Positions 48,187 to 58,079 of a DNA stretch of 64,000 nucleotides are shown here, piece by piece. This stretch comes from CAVRIA01 sp963721115. GTDB taxonomy: Bacteria; Desulfobacterota; Binatia; HRBIN30; CADEER01. The stretch covers positions 620,001-684,000 of the forward strand of contig CAVRIA010000006.1 of assembly GCA_963721115.1 (NCBI GenBank), in the 5' to 3' direction. The notes below the pieces were generated by a model. It was not told the origin of the DNA. It made no database searches and worked only from the letters and a program-made list of their open reading frames with translations. Both the position numbers and the translations under genes were made by a program. Position 1 is the first letter of the stretch. Each line of letters begins with the position of its first letter.

Positions 48187-48528
48187 ATGACTGTGGTATC
48201 CGTGGGCGTCTGTGCTCTGTTGGTTCTGGCGGGATATTTGATGTTTTCGCTGCTCGTATCGACTTTCTTGCGCACGTATCGCGGCATGCGCGGGCCGAGG
48301 ATCGTGACGTGTCCGGAGAGTCGTCGTGCGGTGGAGGTCGAGTTCGATGAGGGCCGCGCGGCGATCGCTTCCCTGATCGGTGCTCCGGCGTTGCGTGTGA
48401 AGCGTTGTTCCCGCTGGAGTGTCGGCGAGCAACGGGGATGTCGGCAGGCCTGTACGGACGGTGTGGATGCTGAGCTGGCGTCCAGGCATGGTCTGCTCAC
48501 CCGACCGTTGAAGCAGACCGGTGTCTGA
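48187..48528 (+). CDS. Membrane-anchored four-cysteine hypothetical protein
   Basis: 113 aa. An N-terminal transmembrane helix (VVSVGVCALLVLAGYLMFSLLVS) is followed by a soluble domain with TCPESRRAVEVEFDE, KRCSRWSVGEQRGCRQAC, that is four cysteines in CP...CSRW...C...C arrangement. I recognise this pattern from uncharacterised membrane proteins of deltaproteobacteria and acidobacteria and would guess metal binding. AAAGGAGGG precedes the ATG. No function known. Confidence 0.65.
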   Translation: MTVVSVGVCALLVLAGYLMFSLLVSTFLRTYRGMRGPRIVTCPESRRAVEVEFDEGRAAIASLIGAPALRVKRCSRWSVGEQRGCRQACTDGVDAELASRHGLLTRPLKQTGV

Positions 48529-48639
48529 ATCACGCCGCGACCGCTGGCGGTCGCAATTCGATCGAACGCGGTGGCCCACATCTGATACCGTTCTGGACAC
48601 CCACCTGCAGAAGCGGCGTGATGAAAGGAAGGGCGGAAT

Positions 48640-49536
48640 TCATTGCGGCGGGTCGAACTCCGGCATGACCTCGAGCGCGAATCTCTCCAGGATCTCGATG
48701 TAGTGGCTCGAGCTCCGGTGCCGGAAGCGCAAGTTCAGGCTGGTCGCTCCAATGCGATGGTACTCCGCGACGACTGCCCGAGACGATTCCATCTGAGCGG
48801 TGTCGTCGAATGATAGAGGGCGCTCGGGGCTGAGGACTACCTCGAAGGGGGCGGCCCGGTCCCGCCATTGCGGCCAATCACGTGCGCGCCGCAACATCTC
48901 GTCGAGCTGGGTGACGCCCAATCCGAATGGGTCCCAACCGTCGGCAAGCGCCAAGGCGCGCCGCAGGGAACGCGGAGACCGTCCGCCGATCCAGATCGGT
49001 ACGTGCTGCTGAACGGCGCAGGGGTCGACGATGAGATCGGCAAAGTCGTAGTGGCTGCCATGATACTCGGGTCGTTCGGTACTCAGCGAAGCGCGCAGCG
49101 CTCGCAAGGCATCTTCATAGCGGGGGCCGCGATCGTCGAAGTCGACGCCGAGCAAGTCGAACTCCGACCGCAGGCTGCCGACCCCGACCCCGAGGATCAC
49201 TCTCCCGCTGGAGAGACGATCGAGCGTCCCATAGCGCTTCGCCACCGACAGTGGGTGGTGGTACGGCATGACGAGAACGTGCGTCAGCAAGCGAATCCGC
49301 GAGGTGATTGCGGACACGAAGCCGAGAGTGGCAGCTGGGTCGTAGTAGCGGCCGCCGCGTGCCCGAGCGACATCGGTGGGAATCGCCACGTGCTCGCTGC
49401 AGCTGACATGGGCATACCCGAGTCGATCTGCCGCCAGTGCGATCGCGCGTAGGTCGGCCGTGCCTCCGTTCCGCTCCCATTCGGCGTGTGTACGGGGCAC
49501 CAGTGTCAGAATCGGAGTTGTTAGACCAAAGCGCAT
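48640..49536 (-). CDS. LLM-class F420-type oxidoreductase
   Basis: Second luciferase-like enzyme, 298 aa: MRFGLTTPILTLVPRTHAEWERNGG, LGYAHVSCSEHVAIP, LLTHVLVMPYHHPLSVAKRYGTLDRLSSGRVILGVGVGSLRSEFDLLGV and HVPIWIGGRSPRSLRRALALADGW. This is the usual central signature and flavin/deazaflavin-pocket order. It is similar in class to the gene at 42933 but not a close copy. Substrate unknown. Confidence 0.92.
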   Translation of the reverse strand: MRFGLTTPILTLVPRTHAEWERNGGTADLRAIALAADRLGYAHVSCSEHVAIPTDVARARGGRYYDPAATLGFVSAITSRIRLLTHVLVMPYHHPLSVAKRYGTLDRLSSGRVILGVGVGSLRSEFDLLGVDFDDRGPRYEDALRALRASLSTERPEYHGSHYDFADLIVDPCAVQQHVPIWIGGRSPRSLRRALALADGWDPFGLGVTQLDEMLRRARDWPQWRDRAAPFEVVLSPERPLSFDDTAQMESSRAVVAEYHRIGATSLNLRFRHRSSSHYIEILERFALEVMPEFDPPQ

Positions 49537-49911
49537 GCAGTCCCTACTACCCGGAGTGACCGGTGGATGAAAAGCGCGGCAGGAGTCCGCGAGAAGATCA
49601 GATCCAGATCAGCTCCGGAGATTTCGGGCTTGGCGACTTTCTCCGACTGCCGCAAATTTCTGCAAATTGCAGAATTTGCACTGTCGGTCGCTCTGGACCG
49701 CGCAACGACGGGGCCGCCAGCTTGTTCCAGACCGATGTTCGGATGCGGCTTGTCCCGTCGTCACCGGAGCGTCGGTTCGACACTTGTCGCGCCGAGCGCT
49801 GCCGCCGCGACTGTCGGGCAGAAGCGTCCGTGGTCGAAGCGGATCAACGGAAAGGGAAGAGCTGATCTTGGCACGGGCGATGCTCCGAACAGAGATAGGA
49901 GCTAGCGAAGC
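49537..49911. other. Intergenic region with a near-perfect palindrome
   Basis: 375 bp between two divergent genes. It holds the palindrome at 49652-49679. A 100-codon plus-strand frame from GTG 49563 is Arg/Ser-rich, lacks a ribosome site and is not supported. Confidence 0.5.
49652..49679. promoter_or_regulatory. Near-perfect 28-bp palindrome, operator candidate
   Basis: GCAAATTTCTGCAA and TTGCAGAATTTGC are reverse complements apart from one missing base. The core TCTGCAA-A-TTGCAGA is perfect. It is AT-rich in a GC-rich genome and lies about 116 bp upstream of the LLM gene and 230 bp upstream of the small gene at 49912, in a divergent gap. Confidence 0.5.
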
Positions 49912-50064
49912 ATGAGCCCGCCTGTTGAATCGACGTTGTTGGATCTCGTACAGATCGTTCAGCGCCAAGCGCGGTCCGAAGCGGAGGTCGTGGCAGTGGT
50001 GATACATCTCGTCAACTCGGGACGAGTGAGATTGAAGGGCAGCTTCGCGGGCTGTCGATTCTGA
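49912..50064 (+). CDS. Conserved-looking 50-aa protein
   Basis: 50-residue frame: a Ser/Pro-rich start, then LLDLVQIVQRQARSEAEVVAVVIHLVNSGRVRL and a GSFAGCRF end. The layout, an amphipathic helix with TEAEVVA(T/V)V.(H)(L/M)VNSG(R)VRL and a short Gly/Phe tail, is one I associate with tiny conserved proteins of unknown role in deltaproteobacterial genomes. The ribosome site is weak (AGATAGGAGC about 11 bases upstream). Confidence 0.55.
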   Translation: MSPPVESTLLDLVQIVQRQARSEAEVVAVVIHLVNSGRVRLKGSFAGCRF

Positions 50065-50325
50065 GAACCCGCTCGGGTCGCGTCGGCCGTATTGAGTTCG
50101 CTTTTTGGTACGACGGCGGCGACGGCGAGGTTGCGGTCTCCCCCCGATGCCTCCAGAATGTGCCGTCTACATCGTGCACATGGGGGGAAGAAGGATTACC
50201 AGAACGGTTCGCAGCGTCCGGACGGTCAATTTCCGGCGCGCACCGTCTGGGGCTCGTCGTGTGCTGAGCTCCGACATCGCGAGTGGTGACTGCTTGCGGG
50301 CCGACGAGGCAAGGCGGCGCGTCCG

Positions 50326-53268
50326 ATGACGCGGCGCCGAATCGGGCTGGGCATTCTGGCGCTTTCCGCCGCCGCTGTGCTCGGTGCATGGCGTCTCTAT
50401 GCGGCTCCCGTCCAGCTGGATTTTCTCAGTCCCTACCTCGAGCGCGCTCTGGGCGATCCCGGGCGGGACCTGCAGGTGCGGATCGGCGAGACGGTTCTCG
50501 GGTGGGGGAGCTGGAAGCGGCCCGTCGAGCTGCAGCTGCGGCATGTCGAGCTGACAAGCGCGCGGCAACGGTCCTCGGTTCTGACCCTGCCCTTGTTGTC
50601 AATTGGACTCAGCGGCCGTGCTCTGTTGAGAGGAAAGCTGGCTCCTGCGCGGTTGGAACTCACGGACGCAGAGCTCAATCTCAGGCGAAGCGCGACCGGG
50701 CAGTTCGGGTTCCAGCCTGGCGAGGCCGAGAACGAGACGGGGGGCGGGGCGAGCAATTTTCCGAACGATGTTCTGCGGGATATGGCTGGCGTCGCCGACG
50801 TGCCGGGGCCGCTACACTACCTGCGGCTCGTGCGAATCCTGGGCAGCCAGGTGACTTTGGTAGACGAGCCGTCCGGTGCCGCCCTTGTTGCCGCGCCGGC
50901 CGACATCGAGCTCCGCCGTGATCGCCGCGGCTTGGTCGGGACCCTGAACCTGTCGCTGGTCCTCGGGAAGAGTCGAGCAAAGGTCGACTCGACTCTGGTT
51001 TACGAGAAGAAGAAGCATACGGTCGACATCGCGCTGTCTTTCAGTGGTCTGTCGACGGATGCGCTTGCCTTGCTCACGCCGCGTCTCGGCCCTCTATCGC
51101 AGCTGCGCGCCATCCTTCAGGGGAGACTCGGCGCGTCGTTCGACGTCGAGGGATCGATGCTCACGGCGGCCTTCGACCTGTCAGCTGGCCCCGGCGAGCT
51201 GGCGGCCCGCCAGCTGTTGCCCAAACCGCGCAAGATACGAGGGTTGAAGTTGCAGGGCAGATACGATGGGCAGAGGCTCGACGTGGAGTCGGCAGAGGTC
51301 GAGTTTGGTTCCGTCGGCACCAAGGGCCCTGAGCTGCGCCTGAGCGGCGGCATCGAGATGTCCGAACCGCTCGTCATTGCCGCCCAGGCGCGCCTGTCCG
51401 AGATGCCCGTGGACCAGCTGCGGCTCTATTGGCCGCAGCGACTGGCGCCGGACGCTCGGGCGTGGGTGGTCGAGAACATCGGGTCCGGCATCGCGGGCGC
51501 GTCAGCTCGAATCGACCTGTCGGTTGCGAGGGGAAAGTCCGGTTCGCCGACGATCAGACGACTGGACGGCACGCTGCGCTACGACGACCTCGACGTCCGC
51601 TTCCTATCGAGCCTGCCTCCAATCACGCAAGTCTCCGGCTCAGCAACTTTCGATCGATCGGGGATGCATTTCGAGACCAACGGGGGCGAGTTGGGCGGTC
51701 TGAGCCTTGGGAAAGGGGACGTGGAGATCTCGGGGCTCGATTCCGACGATGAAAGAATTGCGATCCGTGCCTCCGCGACCGGCCCCTCTCGTTCGGTGCT
51801 CGAGCTGATCCCGGTCGAGTCCGCCGCTCTCGAGCCAATGGGCGTGCATCCGACGGAATCAGACGGCGCCGCCTCTGTCGAGGCCAACGTGCGTTTCCCG
51901 CTGAACCAAACTCTGACCTTCGACGACGTCGACATGACTTTGAACGGAAGTCTCGATGGGGTCCGCGTGAGCAACGCGTTGGTGGAAGGTCCCGTTTCCA
52001 GCTCGTTGCAGTTCGAGCACCGGCGGGGAAGTGCCGGCCGGCTCGAGGCGTCGCTCCTCTTGAAATCCTGCCGCTTCTCTCTTCCCTTCACATCGTGGGA
52101 CAAGGCGCCCGGAGTCGAGGGGCATGCCGAGCTCTCCCTCGATATGGACGGCGATCAGCCGCAGGCGCTGAGCCGGCTCGACATCGACGCGGGTGACCTG
52201 CGTGTGCGAGGTTCGGCGCGGTTCGACGGCAGCGGCGGCCAGATCGCTTCGCTGCGCCTCGACGACTTCGACCTGCAAGAGACGCACCTTCGCGATGTGA
52301 ACCTCGTGTGGCGAGACGGGGGTCTCACGGCAGAAATTGGAAGTGGGACGGTCGATGCCGCACGTTTCCTCGGTACGAGCGGTCCGTTCGGTGAAATCGG
52401 CGCCGGTACGCAGGAGTCGGGACGGCCGTCGCTCTTCCGCCTTTCGGCTCCGAATCTCAGCCGCGTTTCTTTCTCCGCCGATCGCGCGATCGAGAAGGCC
52501 AACGTCGAGATCGAGCGCGACAGCACTGGATGGAGGGTCGTCGACGTTGCAGGGATCATTCCGGGGCCCGGGACGGCGAAGGCCGCTGAGGCGGAGAAGC
52601 GGAGGACATTCGACATCGAGTTCCGGCCTTCGGGGGACAAGCAGCGTCTGCGCATCGAGACGGACGACTTGGGCAACCTGCTGCGGATCCTGGGAGTCTC
52701 CAACGCCGTTCGGCGCGGCAGGCTGGAGATGACGGGGGAGATCGATCCATCGATTCCTGGCGGGCCGCTCCGCGGTCACGTCGAGGTCTGGAAGTGCAAG
52801 CTCACAGACGTGTCCTTCCTGTTCAAGTTGATCACTCTCGCCTCGCTACGCGGGATCGCCGACCTGCCGAAGGAACACGTTGTCCGCCTGGATCATGTGG
52901 CCGGGGATTTCGTCTTTCTCGATCGCGTTGTGACGAGCGACGCGGTTCGCGCCTACGGTCCGGCATTCGGATTGACCTTGGGCGGGCGGATCGATCTCGG
53001 CCGGTCCGCTCTCGACCTGAAGGGAACCTTGGTGCCAGTCTATGCGGCAAATCGCCTTCTCGGCTCGGTTCCGGTGCTCGGCAAGCTGTGGACGGGCGAT
53101 GGAGAGGGGTTGCTCGCCGTCGACTATGAGGTGCATGGCGATTTTCGCGATCCGACGGTCGAGGTCCATCCGCTCGCGTCCCTGACGCCGAAGTTCGTCC
53201 GCCAGCTGTTCGAGGTCTTCGAGAAGAGCCGCAAGACGGGATCCACGGCCGCCGATCCGCCGAGGTGA
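50326..53268 (+). CDS. YhdP-like (DUF3971/AsmA-type) intermembrane lipid-transport protein
   Basis: 980-residue envelope protein with an N-terminal membrane anchor (residues 6-26) and a long beta-rich periplasmic body. LRLYWPQRLAPDARAWVVENIGSGIAGASARI is the characteristic DUF3971 motif. The C-terminal AsmA_2-type end has LTLGGRIDLGRSALDLKGTLVPVYAANRLLGSVPVLGKLWTGDGEGLLAVDYEVHGDFRDPTVEVHPLASLTP. YhdP-type bridges move phospholipids from inner to outer membrane. The length is shorter than E. coli YhdP (about 1266 aa), which is common in other phyla. Confidence 0.88.
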   Translation: MTRRRIGLGILALSAAAVLGAWRLYAAPVQLDFLSPYLERALGDPGRDLQVRIGETVLGWGSWKRPVELQLRHVELTSARQRSSVLTLPLLSIGLSGRALLRGKLAPARLELTDAELNLRRSATGQFGFQPGEAENETGGGASNFPNDVLRDMAGVADVPGPLHYLRLVRILGSQVTLVDEPSGAALVAAPADIELRRDRRGLVGTLNLSLVLGKSRAKVDSTLVYEKKKHTVDIALSFSGLSTDALALLTPRLGPLSQLRAILQGRLGASFDVEGSMLTAAFDLSAGPGELAARQLLPKPRKIRGLKLQGRYDGQRLDVESAEVEFGSVGTKGPELRLSGGIEMSEPLVIAAQARLSEMPVDQLRLYWPQRLAPDARAWVVENIGSGIAGASARIDLSVARGKSGSPTIRRLDGTLRYDDLDVRFLSSLPPITQVSGSATFDRSGMHFETNGGELGGLSLGKGDVEISGLDSDDERIAIRASATGPSRSVLELIPVESAALEPMGVHPTESDGAASVEANVRFPLNQTLTFDDVDMTLNGSLDGVRVSNALVEGPVSSSLQFEHRRGSAGRLEASLLLKSCRFSLPFTSWDKAPGVEGHAELSLDMDGDQPQALSRLDIDAGDLRVRGSARFDGSGGQIASLRLDDFDLQETHLRDVNLVWRDGGLTAEIGSGTVDAARFLGTSGPFGEIGAGTQESGRPSLFRLSAPNLSRVSFSADRAIEKANVEIERDSTGWRVVDVAGIIPGPGTAKAAEAEKRRTFDIEFRPSGDKQRLRIETDDLGNLLRILGVSNAVRRGRLEMTGEIDPSIPGGPLRGHVEVWKCKLTDVSFLFKLITLASLRGIADLPKEHVVRLDHVAGDFVFLDRVVTSDAVRAYGPAFGLTLGGRIDLGRSALDLKGTLVPVYAANRLLGSVPVLGKLWTGDGEGLLAVDYEVHGDFRDPTVEVHPLASLTPKFVRQLFEVFEKSRKTGSTAADPPR

Positions 53269-53349
53269 ATATTCTTTCTCCGGCGGACTCACGCGTGACT
53301 GACAAGGTGGCTTGACTTGGCGGCTCCCGATTTCCACATTCAGGCGGCG

Positions 53350-56196
53350 ATGTCCGAACGACTGATCGTCACCGGGGCACGCGAGCACAACCTCAAGAAC
53401 ATCACGGTGGAGATTCCACGCCACCGCCTGGTTGTGATCACCGGGCTGTCGGGATCGGGGAAGTCCTCCCTTGCGTTCGATACGATTTATGCGGAGGGAC
53501 AACGACGCTACGTCGAGTCCCTGTCTGCGTATGCGCGCCAGTTTCTCGAGCAGATGGAGAAGCCCGACGTCGATTCGATCGAGGGGTTGTCGCCCGCCAT
53601 CGCCATCGAGCAAAAGACCACGAGCCGCAATCCGCGGTCGACGGTCGGGACGGTGACCGAGGTCTACGACTATCTCCGGCTCTTGTTTGCCCGAGTCGGC
53701 AAGCCCTACTGCCATCAATGCGGTCGGGAGATCACTCCGCAGACCGTCCAACAGATCGTCGATCGGATCATGGCTCTACGAGAGCGCAGCCGGGTGCATG
53801 TTCTCGCCCCCATCGTTCGTGGCCGAAAGGGAGAGTTCCGCAAGGAGCTGCTCGATCTGCGCAAGGCAGGCTTCGTTCGCGTACGCATCGACGGTGAGCT
53901 GCGCGACCTCGCCGAGGACATCACCCTCGCCCGCAGCTCTGCTCATGTGATCGATGTGCTGGTGGACCGCCTGGTCATCCGGCCCGGCATCGAGTCCCGT
54001 CTCGCGGATTCTCTCGGTGTCGCCTTCCAGTACGGGAACGACGTGGTGAAGGTGGAGATCCTGGGGCAGGGCGGCGAAGTCCCCGTCGAGGGGATCCTTT
54101 ACAGCCAGAAGTTCGCATGTAGCTTCTGCGGCATCTCCTACGCCGAGCTGACGCCGCGGATGTTCTCGTTCAACAACCCGTACGGGGCCTGTCCGACCTG
54201 CAGCGGGCTCGGTTCCACGAACTACTTCGATCCCGAGCTGATCATTCCCGATGAGCGCCGCTCGCTGGCGAGTGGTGCCGTCGCCCCGTGGGAGCGAAGG
54301 GGCGCCGGCCATTACCGCCAGGACGTGATTCGCGCCCTGGCGGATCATTTCGGTTTCGATCTGGACACGCCGTTCAAGGACCTGCCGAAGGCGGCGAAGC
54401 AGGCCATCCTCTTCGGGACCGGCGGCAAGGAGATCACCTTCGTCTACGAAAAAGGGCGCCGACGTTACGAGTTCTCACGCGTCTTCGAAGGCATCGTCGG
54501 CATGCTCGACCGACGGTACAAGGAGACCGAGTCCGAGTGGGTTCGCGAGGAGCTGGAGCAGTTCATGAGCATTCGACCGTGCCCCACCTGCAAGGGAGCG
54601 CGGCTCAAGCCGGAGGCCCTTGCCGTTCGCCTGCACGGCAAGACGATCACGGAAGTATCCGCACTCTCTGTCGATGCTGCGCACGCCTTCTTTTCCAATC
54701 TGCCTCTGACGCCGCAGGAGGCGGCGATTGGGGAGCGCTTGCTGAAGGAGATTCGCGAACGACTAGGATTCCTGCGCAGTGTAGGGCTTGACTACGTGAC
54801 GCTCGACCGCACGGCGGGATCCTTGTCTGGCGGTGAGGGGCAGCGGATCCGCCTGGCCACTCAGATCGGTGCCAGCTTGAGCGGTGTGCTGTACGTGCTC
54901 GACGAGCCTTCCATCGGACTGCATCAACGAGACAATGTCCGCTTGCTCGAGACGCTGCGCCGCCTTCAGCAGCTTGGAAACACAGTCATCGTGGTGGAGC
55001 ACGATCGGGACACGATCATGACCGCGGATCACGTGATCGACATGGGCCCCGGCGCCGGGGTGCACGGTGGTCGAGTCGTGGCGCAAGGTGCTCCGCCGGA
55101 CATCATGGCGTCGCCGGACTCTCTCACCGGACAGTACCTCTCTGGAAAGTTGGCCATCGAGGTGCCGGCCAGGCGGCGGCCCGGAAACGGCTGGACCCTG
55201 ACAATAAAAGGCGCCCGCCACAACAACCTCCGGGACGTTACGGTCCACTTCCCGCTCGGTACGATGATCTGTGTGACGGGTGTGTCTGGGTCTGGGAAGA
55301 GCTCTTTGGTCGTCGACACGCTGTACCGGGCGCTTGCGCAGCGGCTGAACCACGCCAAGGACCGGCCTGGAGCGCACGCCGAGCTCGTCGGCTGGCAATT
55401 GATCGACAAGGTGATCGACATCGACCAATCTCCGATCGGACGAACGCCGAGGTCCAATCCGGCCACTTATACAGGGCTTTTCACTCACATCCGCGAGCTT
55501 TTTGCTCAACTCCCCGACGCTCGCGTACGGGGATATGATCCGGGACGTTTCTCCTTCAACGTGAAGGGAGGGCGTTGCGAGGCCTGTGCCGGCGACGGTG
55601 TGATTCGGATCGAGATGCACTTCTTGCCGGACGTGTACGTTACCTGTGAGGTGTGTCACGGGCGTCGCTACAACCGCGAGACGTTGGATGTCCGGTACCG
55701 GGGCAAGAACATCGCCGAGGTTCTGGACATGACCGTCGGTCAGGCAACCGAGTTTTTGGCCAACGTACCGCCGGCTCGTCACAAGCTCGAGACCCTGACG
55801 AGCGTCGGTCTGGACTACGTTCACCTCGGACAGGCGGCGACGACTCTTTCCGGAGGAGAGGCACAGCGCATCAAGCTCGGCAAGGAATTGAGCCGGCGGT
55901 CGACTGGCAAGACTCTGTACATACTCGATGAGCCGACGACGGGTCTCCACTTCCACGACATCAACCGCCTCCTGAGCGTGCTGAATCGCCTCGTCGATGC
56001 GGGCAACACGGTTGTCATCATCGAGCACAATCTCGACGTCATCAAGACGGCGGACCTCATCGTCGATCTGGGCCCCGAGGGTGGCTCCGGCGGTGGCCAG
56101 GTCGTGGCGGCCGGTACGCCCGAGGAGGTTTCGGCCGTTTCCTCTTCCCACACGGGTCGGTTTCTGCGTCATCTGTTGCCGGGGCTGGCTGCGTGA
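53350..56196 (+). CDS. uvrA: Excinuclease ABC subunit A
   Basis: ABC-type DNA-damage recognition subunit of nucleotide-excision repair. Two ATPase halves: Walker A GLSGSGKSS near residue 32 and GVSGSGKSS in the second half. Two signature segments are SLSGGEGQRIRLATQIG and TLSGGEAQRIKLGKEL. The zinc modules CSFC...CPTC and CEAC...CEVC are also present. About 948 aa, normal. ATG 53350 gives the usual short lead before IVTGAREHNLK. A TTG at 53317 has the better ribosome site (AAGGTGG) and would add 11 residues. Confidence 0.97.
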   Translation: MSERLIVTGAREHNLKNITVEIPRHRLVVITGLSGSGKSSLAFDTIYAEGQRRYVESLSAYARQFLEQMEKPDVDSIEGLSPAIAIEQKTTSRNPRSTVGTVTEVYDYLRLLFARVGKPYCHQCGREITPQTVQQIVDRIMALRERSRVHVLAPIVRGRKGEFRKELLDLRKAGFVRVRIDGELRDLAEDITLARSSAHVIDVLVDRLVIRPGIESRLADSLGVAFQYGNDVVKVEILGQGGEVPVEGILYSQKFACSFCGISYAELTPRMFSFNNPYGACPTCSGLGSTNYFDPELIIPDERRSLASGAVAPWERRGAGHYRQDVIRALADHFGFDLDTPFKDLPKAAKQAILFGTGGKEITFVYEKGRRRYEFSRVFEGIVGMLDRRYKETESEWVREELEQFMSIRPCPTCKGARLKPEALAVRLHGKTITEVSALSVDAAHAFFSNLPLTPQEAAIGERLLKEIRERLGFLRSVGLDYVTLDRTAGSLSGGEGQRIRLATQIGASLSGVLYVLDEPSIGLHQRDNVRLLETLRRLQQLGNTVIVVEHDRDTIMTADHVIDMGPGAGVHGGRVVAQGAPPDIMASPDSLTGQYLSGKLAIEVPARRRPGNGWTLTIKGARHNNLRDVTVHFPLGTMICVTGVSGSGKSSLVVDTLYRALAQRLNHAKDRPGAHAELVGWQLIDKVIDIDQSPIGRTPRSNPATYTGLFTHIRELFAQLPDARVRGYDPGRFSFNVKGGRCEACAGDGVIRIEMHFLPDVYVTCEVCHGRRYNRETLDVRYRGKNIAEVLDMTVGQATEFLANVPPARHKLETLTSVGLDYVHLGQAATTLSGGEAQRIKLGKELSRRSTGKTLYILDEPTTGLHFHDINRLLSVLNRLVDAGNTVVIIEHNLDVIKTADLIVDLGPEGGSGGGQVVAAGTPEEVSAVSSSHTGRFLRHLLPGLAA

Positions 56197-56327
56197 AGGG
56201 CGGGTTGACAGGCCAGGCCGGCCCTCGATATGCGACCTTGTGAGTCCATGTTGATTGTCGTCGATCTCCGGCGCGACGGGCAGTTCGGTTCGTCTTCCCA
56301 GGGGTGCGTGAGAAGAACCCAGGCCTT

Positions 56328-57548
56328 ATGAAGCGATTCGTGTATATGGATAACCAGGCGACCACCCGGGTCGATCCACGCGTGCTGGAAGCGATGCTGC
56401 CGTATTTTTCGGAGCGGTACGGCAACGCTGCAAGCCGGAGCCATGCGTACGGCTGGGAGGCAGAAGAGGCGGTCGAGCACGCTCGGGATGCGGTCGCACA
56501 CCTGATCAACGGGAGGTCCAAGGAGATCGTCTTCACGAGTGGTGCCACCGAGTCCGACAACCTGGCGTTGAAGGGGGTGCTCGAGTTCTGCCGGAACAAG
56601 GGTGATCACATCATCACGGCGGCCATCGAGCACAAGGCGGTGCTCGATACCTGCAAAGTGCTTGAGAGGAAGGGGCTCGCGCGAATCACGTATCTCCCTG
56701 TTGATAGATACGGAAGCGTCGACCCGGACGACGTTCGTAAGGCCATCACCGCCAAGACGGTCCTGGTTTCGATCATGCACGCCAACAACGAAATCGGGAC
56801 GATTCAATCCGTCAGCGAGATTGCTGGGATCGCAAGAGAGAACGAGGTTTTATTTCATACCGACGCGGCGCAATCGCTCGGCAAGTTGCCGATCGACGTT
56901 GAAGCGATGAAAATCGATTTACTGTCGATGTCGGCGCACAAGCTGTACGGTCCGAAGGGGTGCGGAGCTCTGTACGTGCGCTCCAGGCAGCCGCGGGTTC
57001 GCTTGGAGCCGATGATCCATGGCGGTGGGCACGAGCGCGGAATGCGTTCCGGCACCGTGAACGTCCCCGGGGTGGTGGGTTTTGGCCGGGCCTGCCAGAT
57101 CGCGGAGGCCGAGATGAACGAAGAAGGGGAGCGCCTGTCGAGGCTCCGCGACCGGCTTCACAACGGGATCCTGGCCGGGCTGGACGAGGTTCACCTCAAT
57201 GGCCATCCCACCTTCCGCTTGGCGGGGAACCTCAATCTCGGGTTCCCCTACGTCGAAGGAGAGTCGCTCTTGATGGGCATCCAGGACCAAGTCGCTGTCT
57301 CTTCGGGGTCCGCCTGCACCTCTGCCACCCTGGAGCCGTCGCACGTGCTCAAGGCAATCGGTGTCGCCGACGAGCTGACTCACAGCTCGATTCGGTTTGG
57401 TCTGGGTCGATTCAACGACGAGGACGATGTCGGCTTGGTCACCGAGCTGGTCGTTGGCGAGGTCCGACGCCAGCGCTCCTTGTCCCCTCGCTACGAAATG
57501 GCGCGCCGCGCCTCCGTCGATTCGGCGAAGCCGGAACGAGGGCAGTGA
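56328..57548 (+). CDS. iscS: Cysteine desulfurase
   Basis: PLP enzyme that supplies sulfur for Fe-S clusters and tRNA thiolation. It starts MKRFVYMDNQATTRVDPRVL. It has HTDAAQSLGKLPIDVEAMKIDLLSMSAHKLYGPKG with the PLP Lys, and the Cys loop VSSGSACTSATLEPSHVL with the catalytic Cys. 406 aa is typical for the IscS (group I) type. The C-terminal 25 residues are variable. iscA follows 50 bp downstream, and no iscU or iscR lies in between. Confidence 0.95.
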   Translation: MKRFVYMDNQATTRVDPRVLEAMLPYFSERYGNAASRSHAYGWEAEEAVEHARDAVAHLINGRSKEIVFTSGATESDNLALKGVLEFCRNKGDHIITAAIEHKAVLDTCKVLERKGLARITYLPVDRYGSVDPDDVRKAITAKTVLVSIMHANNEIGTIQSVSEIAGIARENEVLFHTDAAQSLGKLPIDVEAMKIDLLSMSAHKLYGPKGCGALYVRSRQPRVRLEPMIHGGGHERGMRSGTVNVPGVVGFGRACQIAEAEMNEEGERLSRLRDRLHNGILAGLDEVHLNGHPTFRLAGNLNLGFPYVEGESLLMGIQDQVAVSSGSACTSATLEPSHVLKAIGVADELTHSSIRFGLGRFNDEDDVGLVTELVVGEVRRQRSLSPRYEMARRASVDSAKPERGQ

Positions 57549-57598
57549 CGAACGGGGGAAATCCAGCTAAGCTGTTTTGCAAATGAGGAGAGCCACTG

Positions 57599-57916
57599 GT
57601 GGCGATCACGCTTACCGATAACGCTGTATTGAAAATACTCAGTCTCGCTGCTGACCAGCCCGGCAAGGGGTTGCGCGTCAAGGTCGTCGGCGGAGGGTGT
57701 TCAGGACTGCAGTATCGGATGGATTTGGACGAACCTCGTTCTAATGACAAAGTCTTCGAGCGGGACGGTGCCAGGGTGGTTGTCGACCGAAAGAGCTTCC
57801 TCTACCTGAACGGGACGGTCTTGGACCATTCCGATGGCCTGATGAGTTCTGGGTTTACGCTGCACAACCCGAACGTGAAGCGCTCCTGCGGTTGCGGGGC
57901 CTCGTTCTCTGTGTAG
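57599..57916 (+). CDS. iscA: Iron-sulfur cluster assembly A-type carrier
   Basis: HesB/IscA family protein of 105 aa that carries or transfers Fe-S clusters. The three conserved cysteines are present (GGGCSGLQYRM and the C-terminal SCGCG). The frame begins with GTG after a GAGGAG site. The placement after iscS supports the IscA/ErpA role, though the exact subtype (IscA, SufA or ErpA) cannot be decided from sequence alone. Confidence 0.94.
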   Translation: MAITLTDNAVLKILSLAADQPGKGLRVKVVGGGCSGLQYRMDLDEPRSNDKVFERDGARVVVDRKSFLYLNGTVLDHSDGLMSSGFTLHNPNVKRSCGCGASFSV

Positions 57917-58079
57917 AGCCAGGTAGATCCGTCTCTTTCGATTCCGCCTTCCTCGTCGCCGCCTGCGCGCGCGGTCGCGAAACCGCCCGATGACGAAGGC
58001 AACTCCCGATTCATGCCGCGGTGCGTTGAATATGGTCCAGGGGAGTCCGTCTATAGGCTTCGGAGTTGGTTCAGGGAAT

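Noticed and set aside
49563..49865. 100-codon ORF from GTG
   Set aside because: It crosses the palindrome, lacks a ribosome site and has shadow-like Arg/Ser composition.
50065..50325. Arg-rich frame between the 50-aa gene and the YhdP-like gene
   Set aside because: No ribosome site and no protein-like hydrophobic core. Probably leader sequence.
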